This document shows positions 49,345-57,945 of a stretch of 64,000 nucleotides of DNA, one piece after another. The position numbers and the translations under genes were made by a program. How positions within the stretch are numbered: the first letter of the stretch is position 1; each line of letters begins with the position of its first letter. The notes below the pieces were generated by a model, which saw only the letters and a list, made by a program, of their open reading frames with translations, was not told the DNA's origin and searched no databases. The stretch is from JBFWVD01 sp050246915 (GTDB lineage Bacteria > Actinomycetota > Acidimicrobiia > Acidimicrobiales > Ilumatobacteraceae), in contig JBFWVD010000021.1 of the NCBI GenBank assembly GCA_050246915.1, positions 1 through 64,000 of the forward strand. The letters run 5' to 3'.

Positions 49345-51339
49345 ATGAATGTCGAGCGGAGCTATTGCCGGATCTGTATCGCCAACTGCGGAATACTCGT
49401 GAGCATCGAGGGTGAGCGGGTCGTCGAGGTCAAGGGCGATCCCGACCATCCCATCTCCAAGGGATACGTGTGCCCGAAGGGTCGGGCTCTCGGAACTTCC
49501 CACCACGGCGACCGCCGACTCGATGGCGCCTACATCGGTCGCGGCGATGAGCGTCGCCACGTCACCGTGCCCGAGGCCATCAGCGATCTGGGGGGCAAAC
49601 TCCGCGGCATCGTCGCCGAGCACGGTCCCGGCTCGATCGGCTTCTTCATGGGCTCGGGCGGATTCGTCGATCCGGCCGGTGGTTTCGTGTTGCGCCGACT
49701 CGCTGCAGCCCTCGGCACCAAGCACTTCTATTCGACCGGCACAGTCGACTCGGTGGCCAAGACCTTGGTGACGGCGTTGATGGGGGGCACCACGGCCCTC
49801 ATCCCCCATCCCGACGAAGAGGGCAAGCTCATGGTCTTGGTCGGATCGAACCCGCCCGTGTCACACGGGCAGTCGACCGGCTTCCCCAACCCCATCGAGA
49901 AGCTCCGAGGCGTGAAGCGCCGCGGTGAGCTCATCGTCATCGATCCGCGCGAGACCGAGTCGGCGAAACTGGCCGATCGTCATCTGCTCGTCCGACCCGG
50001 CACCGATCACATCGTGCTCGCACACGCCGTGCGAGAGATCTTGGCCGACGGCGCCGACATGGCCGATCTGCGCCGTCGGGCGGTGAACGTCGATGAACTC
50101 ATCGCTGCGGTCGAGCCGTACGACGCAGCCACGACCGAGACCCTGACCGGCATCGACGCCGAAAGTCTGGCGGCGTTCGTCAACTCCATCCGCGCCGCCG
50201 GTCGTCTGGCGGTGGTGACCGGCACCGGCACCACGATGTCGCCCGGCGGCAACCTCGTGGAGTGGATGGCGTGGGCGCTCATGATCGCCACCGGCTCGTT
50301 CGATCAGCCGGGCGGAATGTGGTTCAACCCGGGCTATTTCACCCGTATCGATCGGCGCGAGAAGCTGCCGACGGTGAGGCTGGACGAGGTCGGGCCACCG
50401 TCACGTCCAGACACCATTCGGCTCATGGGCGAATGGCCGGCCGCCTGCATTCCCGAGGAGATCGAAGCGCGGCGGATCAAGGCGCTCATCGTGGCTGGCG
50501 CCAACGCCGCCATCGCGCTCCCCGACACGTTGCGGGTGGCCGCGGCACTCAGTTCGGTCGAGGTCCTCGTGAACCTCGACGTCGACAACACCGAGACCGG
50601 TGACATGGCCACCCACGCGATCGGATGTGCGGATCAACTCGAGCGCGCCGATCTGCTGGCGCTGGAGATGTTCGCTGGCAACCTCTACAACCAGTACACG
50701 CCGGCTCTGCTCCCCCGAGTCGAGGGCCGGCCTGCGATGTGGCACACGCTGGCGCTGATCGCTCAGGAGTTGGGCCTCGATGTCCTCGACGGCGCCGATC
50801 CCGCCACGGTCACCGATGACGACATCTTGTTCCGAGTCGCGCGGCGCGGGGATCTCGAGGGTCTCAAGGCCGCCGGCGGACCGGTCATCACCGCGCCTGC
50901 GGTGTACGGATGGGCTGAGGACCGGTTGCCCAACGGCGTCTGGGACATAGCTCCGGTCCAGATGGTCGAGCAGCTCGCCCAGTGGCAGCCCCGAACGCAA
51001 TTGGTGGTGACACCACGGCGTCAGCTGCGTCATCAGAACTCCCAGCCCTATCGCGACGGTGATCAGGCGGTGGCGCTCATCCATCCGCGTGACGCCGAGC
51101 GACACGGCGTGGTCGACGGTGACACGGTGACCATCACCTCCGAGGTCGGTTCCGTGAGGCTGCCGGCGAAGGTCACCGATCAGGTCGTCGAGGGATCGGT
51201 GTCGTTCCCGCACGGCTGGAACGACGCCAACGTCAACCTCCTCACCAGCACCACCGACATGGATCCGCTGTCGGGCATGCCGGTCATGTCGGGCACACCG
51301 GTGTCGTTGGTCGTCGAGCCGGCGTTGGTGGCTTCGTGA
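49345..51339 (+). CDS. Molybdopterin-dependent oxidoreductase (DMSO-reductase superfamily) with N-terminal [4Fe-4S] domain
   Basis: A 664-residue Mo/W-bis-MGD enzyme. The N-terminal iron-sulfur domain has cysteines 8, 11, 15 and 43. The catalytic region and a C-terminal MoCo-binding barrel (NSQPYRDGDQAVALIHPRDAERHGVVDGDTVTI) are complete. No separate electron-transfer or membrane subunit is adjacent, and there is no Tat signal, so it is a soluble single-subunit enzyme. The Mo ligand is not obvious. Its stop overlaps the SDR start. In context it may hydroxylate, hydrate or reduce a CoA-linked intermediate (inference). Confidence 0.9.
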   Translation: MNVERSYCRICIANCGILVSIEGERVVEVKGDPDHPISKGYVCPKGRALGTSHHGDRRLDGAYIGRGDERRHVTVPEAISDLGGKLRGIVAEHGPGSIGFFMGSGGFVDPAGGFVLRRLAAALGTKHFYSTGTVDSVAKTLVTALMGGTTALIPHPDEEGKLMVLVGSNPPVSHGQSTGFPNPIEKLRGVKRRGELIVIDPRETESAKLADRHLLVRPGTDHIVLAHAVREILADGADMADLRRRAVNVDELIAAVEPYDAATTETLTGIDAESLAAFVNSIRAAGRLAVVTGTGTTMSPGGNLVEWMAWALMIATGSFDQPGGMWFNPGYFTRIDRREKLPTVRLDEVGPPSRPDTIRLMGEWPAACIPEEIEARRIKALIVAGANAAIALPDTLRVAAALSSVEVLVNLDVDNTETGDMATHAIGCADQLERADLLALEMFAGNLYNQYTPALLPRVEGRPAMWHTLALIAQELGLDVLDGADPATVTDDDILFRVARRGDLEGLKAAGGPVITAPAVYGWAEDRLPNGVWDIAPVQMVEQLAQWQPRTQLVVTPRRQLRHQNSQPYRDGDQAVALIHPRDAERHGVVDGDTVTITSEVGSVRLPAKVTDQVVEGSVSFPHGWNDANVNLLTSTTDMDPLSGMPVMSGTPVSLVVEPALVAS

Positions 51340-52199
51340 TCGATACGCCGCCTCGCGTGGTACTCATCACGGGATGTTCCAGTGGCATCGGCATGGCCAG
51401 CGCCCTGGCGTTCGCAGGAGCCGGTGACATCGTCGTGGCCACGATGCGGAACCTCGACAAGGCCACCGCGCTGCGCGCCGCGCTCGATGCCGCAGGCATC
51501 GGTGAGGGTCGCACCGCAGGGACCGCCGCGATCGCACGGCTCGACGTGTCCGATGAGTCGTCCGTAGCGGCTGCGGTGCAGGGCGTCTTGGACGAGCACG
51601 GACGCATCGACGTGCTGGTGTCCAATGCGGGGGTGCTGTACGAGGGCACGACCGAAGAGCTGCCGGTGGAAGCGTTCACGCACTCGCTCGACGTCAATTT
51701 CCTCGGCACCGTGCGCATGATCAAAGCGGTCATGCCATCGATGAGGGCAGCCGGCAGGGGCAACATCATCGCGGTCTCCAGCACGGCGGGCATTTTGGGT
51801 CAGCCGTTCAATGACGCCTATTGCGCTTCGAAGTTCGCGCTCGAGGGCATGTGCGAATCGCTGTTCCCCGTGGCCGCGGCGTTCGGCGTGCACGTGTCGA
51901 TGGTGGAGCCGGGCCCGGTCACCACCGAGTTCGTCGCCAACAGTTCCACTGCTGCTGCCAAGGGCATCGCCGGACCCTACGCCGACGTGCGCAGTGCCTT
52001 CGCACGGATCCAAGCCGGCGCCTACGTCGGTGCTCCGCAGTCCGACGAGATCGCAGCGCAGATCGTGGCGGTCGCCGACGACCCCTCGCCCAAGCTGCGC
52101 TATCAGACGTCGGAAGCGATCACGAAGCTGGTGGCCCTCAAGCTCAAGGACGTCACCGGCGAACGCGTCACTTCGATGACGTCGAAGTGGTTGACGTGA
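51336..52199 (+). CDS. SDR family oxidoreductase
   Basis: A 287-residue classical SDR with TGCSSGIG (residues 12-19), SNAG near 96, Ser149 and Tyr162/Lys166 (YCASK). The region after the active site (VSMVEPGPVTTEF) and the C-terminal extension resemble oxidoreductases acting on retinol, steroid or long-chain substrates. GTG 51336 overlaps the upstream TGA, so it is made together with the molybdopterin enzyme. Confidence 0.88.
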   Translation: MIDTPPRVVLITGCSSGIGMASALAFAGAGDIVVATMRNLDKATALRAALDAAGIGEGRTAGTAAIARLDVSDESSVAAAVQGVLDEHGRIDVLVSNAGVLYEGTTEELPVEAFTHSLDVNFLGTVRMIKAVMPSMRAAGRGNIIAVSSTAGILGQPFNDAYCASKFALEGMCESLFPVAAAFGVHVSMVEPGPVTTEFVANSSTAAAKGIAGPYADVRSAFARIQAGAYVGAPQSDEIAAQIVAVADDPSPKLRYQTSEAITKLVALKLKDVTGERVTSMTSKWLT

Positions 52200-52259
52200 G
52201 CACCGGCGAGAACCCATGACAGGTATGAAGCTCGTTCGAACCCGGAAGGCGGATGGTCG

Positions 52260-52961
52260 ATGACCGACCTGCGCAAGCAGCAGCATCCCGATGTCTACGC
52301 CGACATCTTGACCCCCACCATCAACCCGCCGCCGCAAGCCGCGGCTGCCAACGAGTTGGCCGCAGCGGTCCGCCAGCTGGTTCGAACCACCGTTGGCTCG
52401 TCGGCGAGCGACGATGTGCTGCGCGAGGTGGCCGCACAGGTGCGGGCACTGGTCGAGGTACTCGATCCGCATACCACGATGACTCGATCCGATCAGGGCC
52501 GGCGCATCAGCGGCACCGGCAACTTCATGACCCACCCCATCGTCGGCCCAGCGAACCCGAGCGCTCCCCCACTGAGGCTCCACATCGACGGCGACGTCGT
52601 GACAGGCACTGTTGTGTTCGGACCGCCGCAGGAGGGTCCTGACCACTGCGCGCACGGAGGGTGGATCGCCGCAGGATTCGATGCGATCCTGCTCATGGCC
52701 GCCGGGGCCAAAGGCGTTGGTGGGCCCACCAAGTCGCTGTCGGTGCGCTATCGACGGCCCACCCCGATCAACACACCGTTGCGATATGAGGCCACGGTGG
52801 ACGTGGTCGAGGAACGCCGTGTCGTGATCCACGGCCGTCTGCTCAACGGCGATGAGGTGTGCGCCGAGGGCACCGCCGAGGTGGCGCGCCTGCAGCGTCC
52901 TCCGGCCGTTTCGCCGACCACTGACCCGTCCCCCGCCGACAACCCGACAACCGAGCGATGA
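52260..52961 (+). CDS. PaaI-type hotdog-fold acyl-CoA thioesterase
   Basis: A 233-residue protein. The N-terminal 75 residues are helical and not recognised. The C-terminal hotdog domain has HGGWIAAGFD, the HGG...D active-site motif of PaaI-like thioesterases, then LSVRYRRPTPINTPLRYEATV. The tail is Pro/Thr-rich. Its stop overlaps the next ligase start (ATGA, 52958). Hydrolysing dead-end acyl-CoAs is a likely role. Confidence 0.85.
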   Translation: MTDLRKQQHPDVYADILTPTINPPPQAAAANELAAAVRQLVRTTVGSSASDDVLREVAAQVRALVEVLDPHTTMTRSDQGRRISGTGNFMTHPIVGPANPSAPPLRLHIDGDVVTGTVVFGPPQEGPDHCAHGGWIAAGFDAILLMAAGAKGVGGPTKSLSVRYRRPTPINTPLRYEATVDVVEERRVVIHGRLLNGDEVCAEGTAEVARLQRPPAVSPTTDPSPADNPTTER

Positions 52962-54559
52962 CACCCACGACCCCACGTCGCCAGGACGTGATCGGACTCG
53001 GTCAGCCCGGCGCAGAGAAGAACTGGTGGGAGCTCATCACCGAGCGAGCCTCCCTCACCCCCGATCGCACGATGCTGGTCGACGATCGCGGCCGCACCCT
53101 CACGTTCGCCCAGTACCGCCAACTTGCCGAAGAAGTGGCAGCTGGCCTCGCCGCGCAAGGGATCGAACGCGACCAGATCGTGAGCTTCCAGCTGCCCACG
53201 ATGGTCGAGACTGCGCTCGTGTACGGCGCGCTGTGTCGATTGGGTGCCCGCCAGAACCCGGTCATCACGATGTTGCGTCGCAACGAGGTGGGGCTCATCG
53301 TCGGCCAACTGCACAGCGACTGGCTCCTCGTCCCCGGGGTGTGGCGCGGGTTCGACCATGCCGCGATGGCCCATGACATCGCAAGCGAGCACGGCTGCCG
53401 GGTGATGGAGATCGGCATCGACGCCGCCGGTCCCGACAACATCGTGCTCCCGCGGGGCGACGCATCGACGCTCGCTCCATACGTGCACACCACCGATGTG
53501 CGCTTCTTCCTGTACTCGTCGGGCACGACCGCGGCACCCAAAGGGGTCCAGCACACCGAGGCGACGTTGATGGCGTCATCGAACGGATGCGTCGAGTGCT
53601 ACGACCTGAACGAGGAATCGGCTCTTCCAATCGCCTTCCCCATCACCCATGTCGGCGGACCTATGTCGCTCCTCAGCGGCATCCGCGTCGGTCATCGCTG
53701 TTTGTTGGTGGAGATCTTCGACCCGGTGGAGACGCCGCTGTTCTTGTCGCGCAATGGCGCCACCCATCTTGGCTCCGCCGTGCCGTTCTTCTTGGCGTAC
53801 CTCGCGGCACAGGAGCGCCATGGCCGCGAGAAGCTGTTCCCCCGTTTGCACATCTGCGCCGGCGGTGGTGCGCCGCTACCGCCTGAGATACATCTGCGCG
53901 TGAAGGCCGAGCTCGGCGGCCGCGGCATCATCAATGGCTACGGGCTCACCGAGTGTCCGAGCGCCCTGTCGAGCGCGTACAGCGATCCCGAGAGCGCCTT
54001 TCTCGGGACCACCGGCCGTGAGTGTGTGGGCGTCGAATGCAAGATCGTCACGAGCGACGGCCGAGTGGTCGGGGTGGACGAGGAGGGCGAGTTGCTCGTG
54101 CGTGGCCCGCAGCTGTTCAAGGGGTACGTCGATGCGACACTCGACGCGGAAGCGTTCGATGACGAGGGCTACTTCCGCACCGGTGACATCGCCTTGCGGA
54201 CCGTCGAGGGCTACTACCGCATCACCGGCCGTATCAAGGACATCATCATCCGCAATGCCGAGAACATCTCCGCGGTGGAGGTCGAGAACGTCCTGCACAC
54301 CCACCCGGCGGTGGCTGATGTGGCGGTGATCGGCGTGCCTGATCCCAAGACCGGTGAGCGCCTGTGCGCCATCGTTGTGTTGTCGGATGGGGTCGAGTCG
54401 CTCACGATCCCCGATCTCGCCGAACACTGTCGATCGAACGGCCTCGCCGTACAGAAGGCCCCCGAGCGTCTGGAGATCATCGACGCGATCCCGCGTAACT
54501 CGATGGGCAAGATCTTGAAGCAGGACCTGCGCGCTCGCTACGTCAACGCAGCGAAGTGA
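52958..54559 (+). CDS. Acyl-CoA synthetase (AMP-binding), alicyclic/medium-chain type
   Basis: A 533-residue ligase with FLYSSGTTAAPKGVQH, GYGLTECPS, RTGDIALRTVEGY, GRIKDIIIRNAENISAVE and the catalytic lysine in NSMGKILK. The GTTAAPKGVQH signature is closest within this window to the ligase at 18952 (GTTADPKGVQH). It is the last gene of the set beginning at thrH and overlaps the hotdog thioesterase by 4 bp. A hairpin follows. Confidence 0.92.
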   Translation: MTPTTPRRQDVIGLGQPGAEKNWWELITERASLTPDRTMLVDDRGRTLTFAQYRQLAEEVAAGLAAQGIERDQIVSFQLPTMVETALVYGALCRLGARQNPVITMLRRNEVGLIVGQLHSDWLLVPGVWRGFDHAAMAHDIASEHGCRVMEIGIDAAGPDNIVLPRGDASTLAPYVHTTDVRFFLYSSGTTAAPKGVQHTEATLMASSNGCVECYDLNEESALPIAFPITHVGGPMSLLSGIRVGHRCLLVEIFDPVETPLFLSRNGATHLGSAVPFFLAYLAAQERHGREKLFPRLHICAGGGAPLPPEIHLRVKAELGGRGIINGYGLTECPSALSSAYSDPESAFLGTTGRECVGVECKIVTSDGRVVGVDEEGELLVRGPQLFKGYVDATLDAEAFDDEGYFRTGDIALRTVEGYYRITGRIKDIIIRNAENISAVEVENVLHTHPAVADVAVIGVPDPKTGERLCAIVVLSDGVESLTIPDLAEHCRSNGLAVQKAPERLEIIDAIPRNSMGKILKQDLRARYVNAAK

Positions 54560-54582
54560 CCAGAGCGGCGCGGGCCGGTCAC
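54556..54582. terminator. Hairpin containing both stops of a convergent gene pair
   Basis: GTGACC (54556-54561) pairs with GGTCAC (54577-54582) around a 15-nt loop. The plus-strand TGA and the minus-strand TGA lie in opposite arms. It may act in both directions. Confidence 0.4.
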
Positions 54583-54962
54583 GCAGACTGCAGCTGGATC
54601 ACGTTGCCCTCGGGATCGTGACCGTCGCGAACCCGGGCGCCGTCGAAGCTCCACTCGAGCTCTGGACCGTCGATAGCGCCGCCGAGGCGCAACGCAGTCG
54701 CACGCGCCGCGGCGAGGTCGTCCACGGCGAAGACGGGCTTGATAGCGGCGTCCTCACGGCGTTGCGGCGGATCGCCGACCTCGAACGTCGCGGCGATGAA
54801 CGCCGGGATCTCGACGATCACCAGACGCTGATCGCCGCGGGCCAGCACCACATGGTCGTCCGCTCGTGTGATCTCCTCGAGGCCGACGACGCCGGCGTAG
54901 AAGGCCACCATGCGGTTGAGGTGCTTGGCGTAGATAACTGCACGCGGTGCGTTCATCGTCAT
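54579..54962 (-). CDS. VOC (glyoxalase/bleomycin-resistance fold) protein
   Basis: A 127-residue vicinal-oxygen-chelate protein: AVIYAKHLNRMVAFYAGVVGLE, then KPVFAVDDLAAARATALRLGGAI and the C-terminal RDGHDPEGNVIQLQ. Metal ligands could be His in AKHLNR-type position and Gln/Glu near the end, but are not certain. ATG 54962 follows AGGAGAAAGG; ATG 54956 is an alternative. It is convergent with the ligase. Confidence 0.82.
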   Translation of the reverse strand: MTMNAPRAVIYAKHLNRMVAFYAGVVGLEEITRADDHVVLARGDQRLVIVEIPAFIAATFEVGDPPQRREDAAIKPVFAVDDLAAARATALRLGGAIDGPELEWSFDGARVRDGHDPEGNVIQLQSA

Positions 54963-55055
54963 CGGACCTTTCTCCTGCTGGACGCATCGGGGAGCTTCGG
55001 CCCTGGTCACGTCGGACCGAGAGGTACATGATCATCTCGCAACAGGAGGTGGCTC

Positions 55056-55250
55056 ATGAAAGCAGCAGTTGGTGATCGCCTCGTCGTGAAGGGTCATCAT
55101 GTCGGTGAACCCGATCGAGATGCCCTCGTGCTCGAGGTCCATGGACCCGATGGTGGTCCGCCGTACGTGGTCCGCTGGTCCGACACCGGCCACGAGACCC
55201 TCTTCTTCCCGGGTTCGGACGCCGCAGTCCAACACTTCGAGCACAGCTGA
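55056..55250 (+). CDS. DUF1918 protein
   Basis: A 64-residue SH3-like small protein typical of Actinobacteria: VGDRLVVKGHHVGEPDRDALVLEVHGPDG, then YVVRWSDTGHETLFFPGSDA. Function is unknown; nucleic-acid or protein binding has been suggested for the fold. The strong ribosome site AGGAGGTGGCTC precedes ATG 55056. It is monocistronic between two minus-strand genes. Confidence 0.9.
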   Translation: MKAAVGDRLVVKGHHVGEPDRDALVLEVHGPDGGPPYVVRWSDTGHETLFFPGSDAAVQHFEHS

Positions 55251-55267
55251 GCGGCACATCGGTCGCG

Positions 55268-56272
55268 TCAGCGGCCGATGTGGAGCACCGCCGCCCCCGC
55301 GAACCGATCCTGGGCGAGATCGCGCAGGGCGGTGTCGGCCTGCGCGAACCGATAGGCCACGGTGTGCACTGCGATGTCGATGTCCGCTGCTATGGCCAGG
55401 AACTCCTCGCCATCGCGGCGGGTGTTGGCGGTGACGCTCAGTAGGCGTCGTTCCTGGAACAGATGGCGCTGATAGTCGAGAACGGGAACATCACTGAGGT
55501 GGATCCCAGCAATGGCACAGGTGCCTCCTCGATCGAGCGCGGCGAGCGCTCCGGGCACACAGTCCCCGACGGGAGCGAACACGATCGCAGCGTCGAGGAG
55601 TTCGGGCGGGGCATCGTAGGTGTCTTGCACCGATGCCACGCCCAGTGCCATGGCGAGCGTGCGCGCCTCGGCCGATCGGGTCATGACGTGCACGGTCGCG
55701 CCGCGCGACAACGCCACTTGCGCAGCGAGATGGGCTGAACCTCCGAAGCCATAGATGCCGAGCCGGCCGCCCTCGGGTAGGGCGCTGCGCTGCAACGCTC
55801 GGTAGCCGATGATCCCGGCACACAGCAGTGGCGCGGCCCGTTCATCGTCGAACCGATCGTCGATGGCATAGGCGTACCGCTCATCGACCACCGCCAGTTC
55901 GCCATAGCCGCCGTCGGCGTCCCATCCGGTGAACGCCGGAGACAGGCACAGGTTCTCGTCACCGCGCGCACAGAAGCGGCATCGTCCACATGTGTGACGC
56001 AACCATGCGATGCCCACACGTTGTCCGATCTCGAACCGATGAGCGCCGGGTCCGAGCCGATCGACGAGGCCGACGATCTCGTGGCCGGGAACGACATGGG
56101 AAGCGTGAACGGACAGATCGCCTTCCGCCACATGCAGATCGGTGCGACACACACCGCACACCGACACCGACACCCGGATCTCGCCCGGACCGGGCTCCGG
56201 GTCGGGACGATCGACGAGCCTGAGCGGGCCGCTGTCGGCCGGCCCAGGGGTCGAGACGATCCACGCTCGCAT
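55268..56272 (-). CDS. Zinc-dependent alcohol dehydrogenase (MDR superfamily)
   Basis: A 334-residue medium-chain dehydrogenase. Catalytic zinc ligands are Cys42 (CGVCRTDLH) and His64-Glu65 (PGHE). The structural zinc uses Cys95, 98, 101 and 109. The Rossmann motif GIYGFGGSAH binds NAD(P). It oxidises primary or secondary alcohols or reduces aldehydes. The ATG at 56272 lies 1 bp after the M15 peptidase stop, so three minus-strand genes form one transcript. The functional link among them is unclear. Confidence 0.92.
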   Translation of the reverse strand: MRAWIVSTPGPADSGPLRLVDRPDPEPGPGEIRVSVSVCGVCRTDLHVAEGDLSVHASHVVPGHEIVGLVDRLGPGAHRFEIGQRVGIAWLRHTCGRCRFCARGDENLCLSPAFTGWDADGGYGELAVVDERYAYAIDDRFDDERAAPLLCAGIIGYRALQRSALPEGGRLGIYGFGGSAHLAAQVALSRGATVHVMTRSAEARTLAMALGVASVQDTYDAPPELLDAAIVFAPVGDCVPGALAALDRGGTCAIAGIHLSDVPVLDYQRHLFQERRLLSVTANTRRDGEEFLAIAADIDIAVHTVAYRFAQADTALRDLAQDRFAGAAVLHIGR

Positions 56273-56273
56273 G

Positions 56274-57236
56274 TCAATGACCGTTGACGGAGAAGTGCAT
56301 CGTGTCGGTGAGCGAGGTGAAGTTCCCGCCCCAACCCCATCCGGCATCGGCGAACGCGCTCGTCACCACGTCTCCGGCCACGATCATGCCCGGCCGCAGG
56401 TTCGTGCGATCCAGGTAGTCGCTGGCCAGCTCCGGCACCACCAGTTCACCCTTGGCGTAGGGGTTCAGAAACGGGTTGATGTCGATCGCCTTGCCGTAGG
56501 CGTGGTTCGACCAGCCGGTCGATCCTGTCGTGACCCGGCAGACGAACGAACCGGTGTTGTTACCGTCTCCAGTAGGCGCGGCGTCGAGCTCGTCAGCCCG
56601 GGTGACTCGCATCTCCTCGATGGGGAACCGTGCTGCGTCGATCTTGCGGAACACCTCGACCACGGCATCGGCAATCGACGCGTTCACGATCATCTCGCCG
56701 CGATGATGCCGCCCGTCGAAGCCCCAGAACGTGAGTGTCAGGTAACGCAGACCTCCCACATCGATGGGACATCCGCTGTTCCACGTCGATCGAGCAAGCA
56801 CGTCTGGCGGGATCTCGTCCACGGTCGCCTCGAACGCCGTACCGGTGGGGGGAGGGAGCAGATCGATGGTGGCGAAACGACGGTCGCGCAGTTCCGGTGG
56901 TGTGGGGAGCGCGACCGCGTATCCATCGGGACGCAGCGGGAGCGTTCGCGTCCCGAGCCAGTCGGGACGCTCGGTGATACCGAGATCGATCAGCGTGGAC
57001 GAGGTCGTAGTGCTCGTGTTCGTAGAAGCGGTGGTCACCGGCGTCGTTGTTACCGTGGTGGCGGGCCTGTCAAGAGCTATTGACGTGCTCGTACTGGTCG
57101 ATGTCAGCGACACCGTGCTGGCCGTGGTCGTCGCGACGACGGTCGTCGCGTCGGTGTCTGCAGTGACGTCGTCGGAGCACGATGCAGCGATCGATACGAA
57201 GGCCACGAGTGCAAGCACATGTCGTCGCCGGGGCAC
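56274..57236 (-). CDS. Lipoprotein with M15-family D,D-carboxypeptidase-like domain
   Basis: A 320-residue exported peptidase. It has an N-terminal signal and lipobox (SIAASC, Cys near residue 20) followed by a Thr/Ser-rich linker of about 60 residues, likely for crossing the envelope. The C-terminal M15 domain has zinc ligands in WSNHAYGKAIDINP (His and Asp) and the last His in DTMHFS. Such enzymes trim peptidoglycan peptides. GTG 57236 lies 9 bp after the phosphoribosyltransferase stop. Confidence 0.87.
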   Translation of the reverse strand: MPRRRHVLALVAFVSIAASCSDDVTADTDATTVVATTTASTVSLTSTSTSTSIALDRPATTVTTTPVTTASTNTSTTTSSTLIDLGITERPDWLGTRTLPLRPDGYAVALPTPPELRDRRFATIDLLPPPTGTAFEATVDEIPPDVLARSTWNSGCPIDVGGLRYLTLTFWGFDGRHHRGEMIVNASIADAVVEVFRKIDAARFPIEEMRVTRADELDAAPTGDGNNTGSFVCRVTTGSTGWSNHAYGKAIDINPFLNPYAKGELVVPELASDYLDRTNLRPGMIVAGDVVTSAFADAGWGWGGNFTSLTDTMHFSVNGH

Positions 57237-57245
57237 ACCCCGACG

Positions 57246-57821
57246 CTAGCCAGCCGAGGCCGGCAACTGGGCGCGCGGCCGGGCCGGTGGCCCGACCGGT
57301 GCGCGGCCAGCGAGGATGTGGTGCACCTCGTCGGGGCCGATCTCCTCGAACTCGAGGTACCAATCACCGACGCTGGCGATGCGGTCCGGGGTCTGGAGGA
57401 AGACCGCCTTGCCATCACAGCGCGATTGCAGCTCGATGGCCATCGACAGCGTTGCCACCGGCGCGGCGACCACCAGCATCGCTGGCTCCAACGGCGCGAT
57501 GTGACCGATCGCGGTGTGCATGGTGCGGCCGGTGTCGATGCCGTCGTCGACGAGGATGACCGATCGGCCACGCACCAGCGACTCCACGGAAGCGGAAGGC
57601 ACGACGCAAGCAGCATCACCAGTAGCGGCTCGGGACTCGTCGTCCTCGCGGTCACCGAGGATGATGAAGCGATGCAGCGGCGCGTCGAGGAGACGGGCGA
57701 CCTCCGCAGCCACGACGGTCCCGCCGCCTGACAACGCGATCACCAACGGCGAGTGCAGCGGGAACTCGATGAGGCGTTGGCCGAGCAGCATCCCGGCGTC
57801 GCGACGATTCATGAACCTCAT
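57246..57821 (-). CDS. Phosphoribosyltransferase-fold protein
   Basis: A 191-residue type I PRTase-fold protein with the PRPP-binding motif VILVDDGIDTGRTM and an N-terminal FMNRRDAGMLLGQRL segment. It is of the stand-alone kind often found next to stress or dienelactone-hydrolase-like genes. The substrate is unknown. The end is Pro/Arg/Ala-rich. ATG 57821 follows GAGGTGAGCC. It heads the three-gene operon with the M15 lipoprotein and alcohol dehydrogenase. Confidence 0.85.
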   Translation of the reverse strand: MRFMNRRDAGMLLGQRLIEFPLHSPLVIALSGGGTVVAAEVARLLDAPLHRFIILGDREDDESRAATGDAACVVPSASVESLVRGRSVILVDDGIDTGRTMHTAIGHIAPLEPAMLVVAAPVATLSMAIELQSRCDGKAVFLQTPDRIASVGDWYLEFEEIGPDEVHHILAGRAPVGPPARPRAQLPASAG

Positions 57822-57932
57822 GGCTCACCTCGCTCTCACCCGAGGGTCTGTGGCGCCCGATCCTCGTTCTGGTGATGCTGCACCCGATCACGAATGGTGT
57901 CGAGAGGAGATCGTCACGAATGTGGCCTCCGC

Positions 57933-57938
57933 TACGGT
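57933..57938 (+). promoter_or_regulatory. Candidate leaderless -10
   Basis: TACGGT (TANNNT type) lies seven nt before ATG 57946, which lacks a Shine-Dalgarno sequence. Confidence 0.35.
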
Positions 57939-57945
57939 CGCTGCC

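Noticed and set aside
51180..52976. Very long minus-strand open frame opposite the SDR and thioesterase genes
   Set aside because: It is a GC-driven shadow: composition is His/Arg-rich without domains, while the plus strand encodes clear families.
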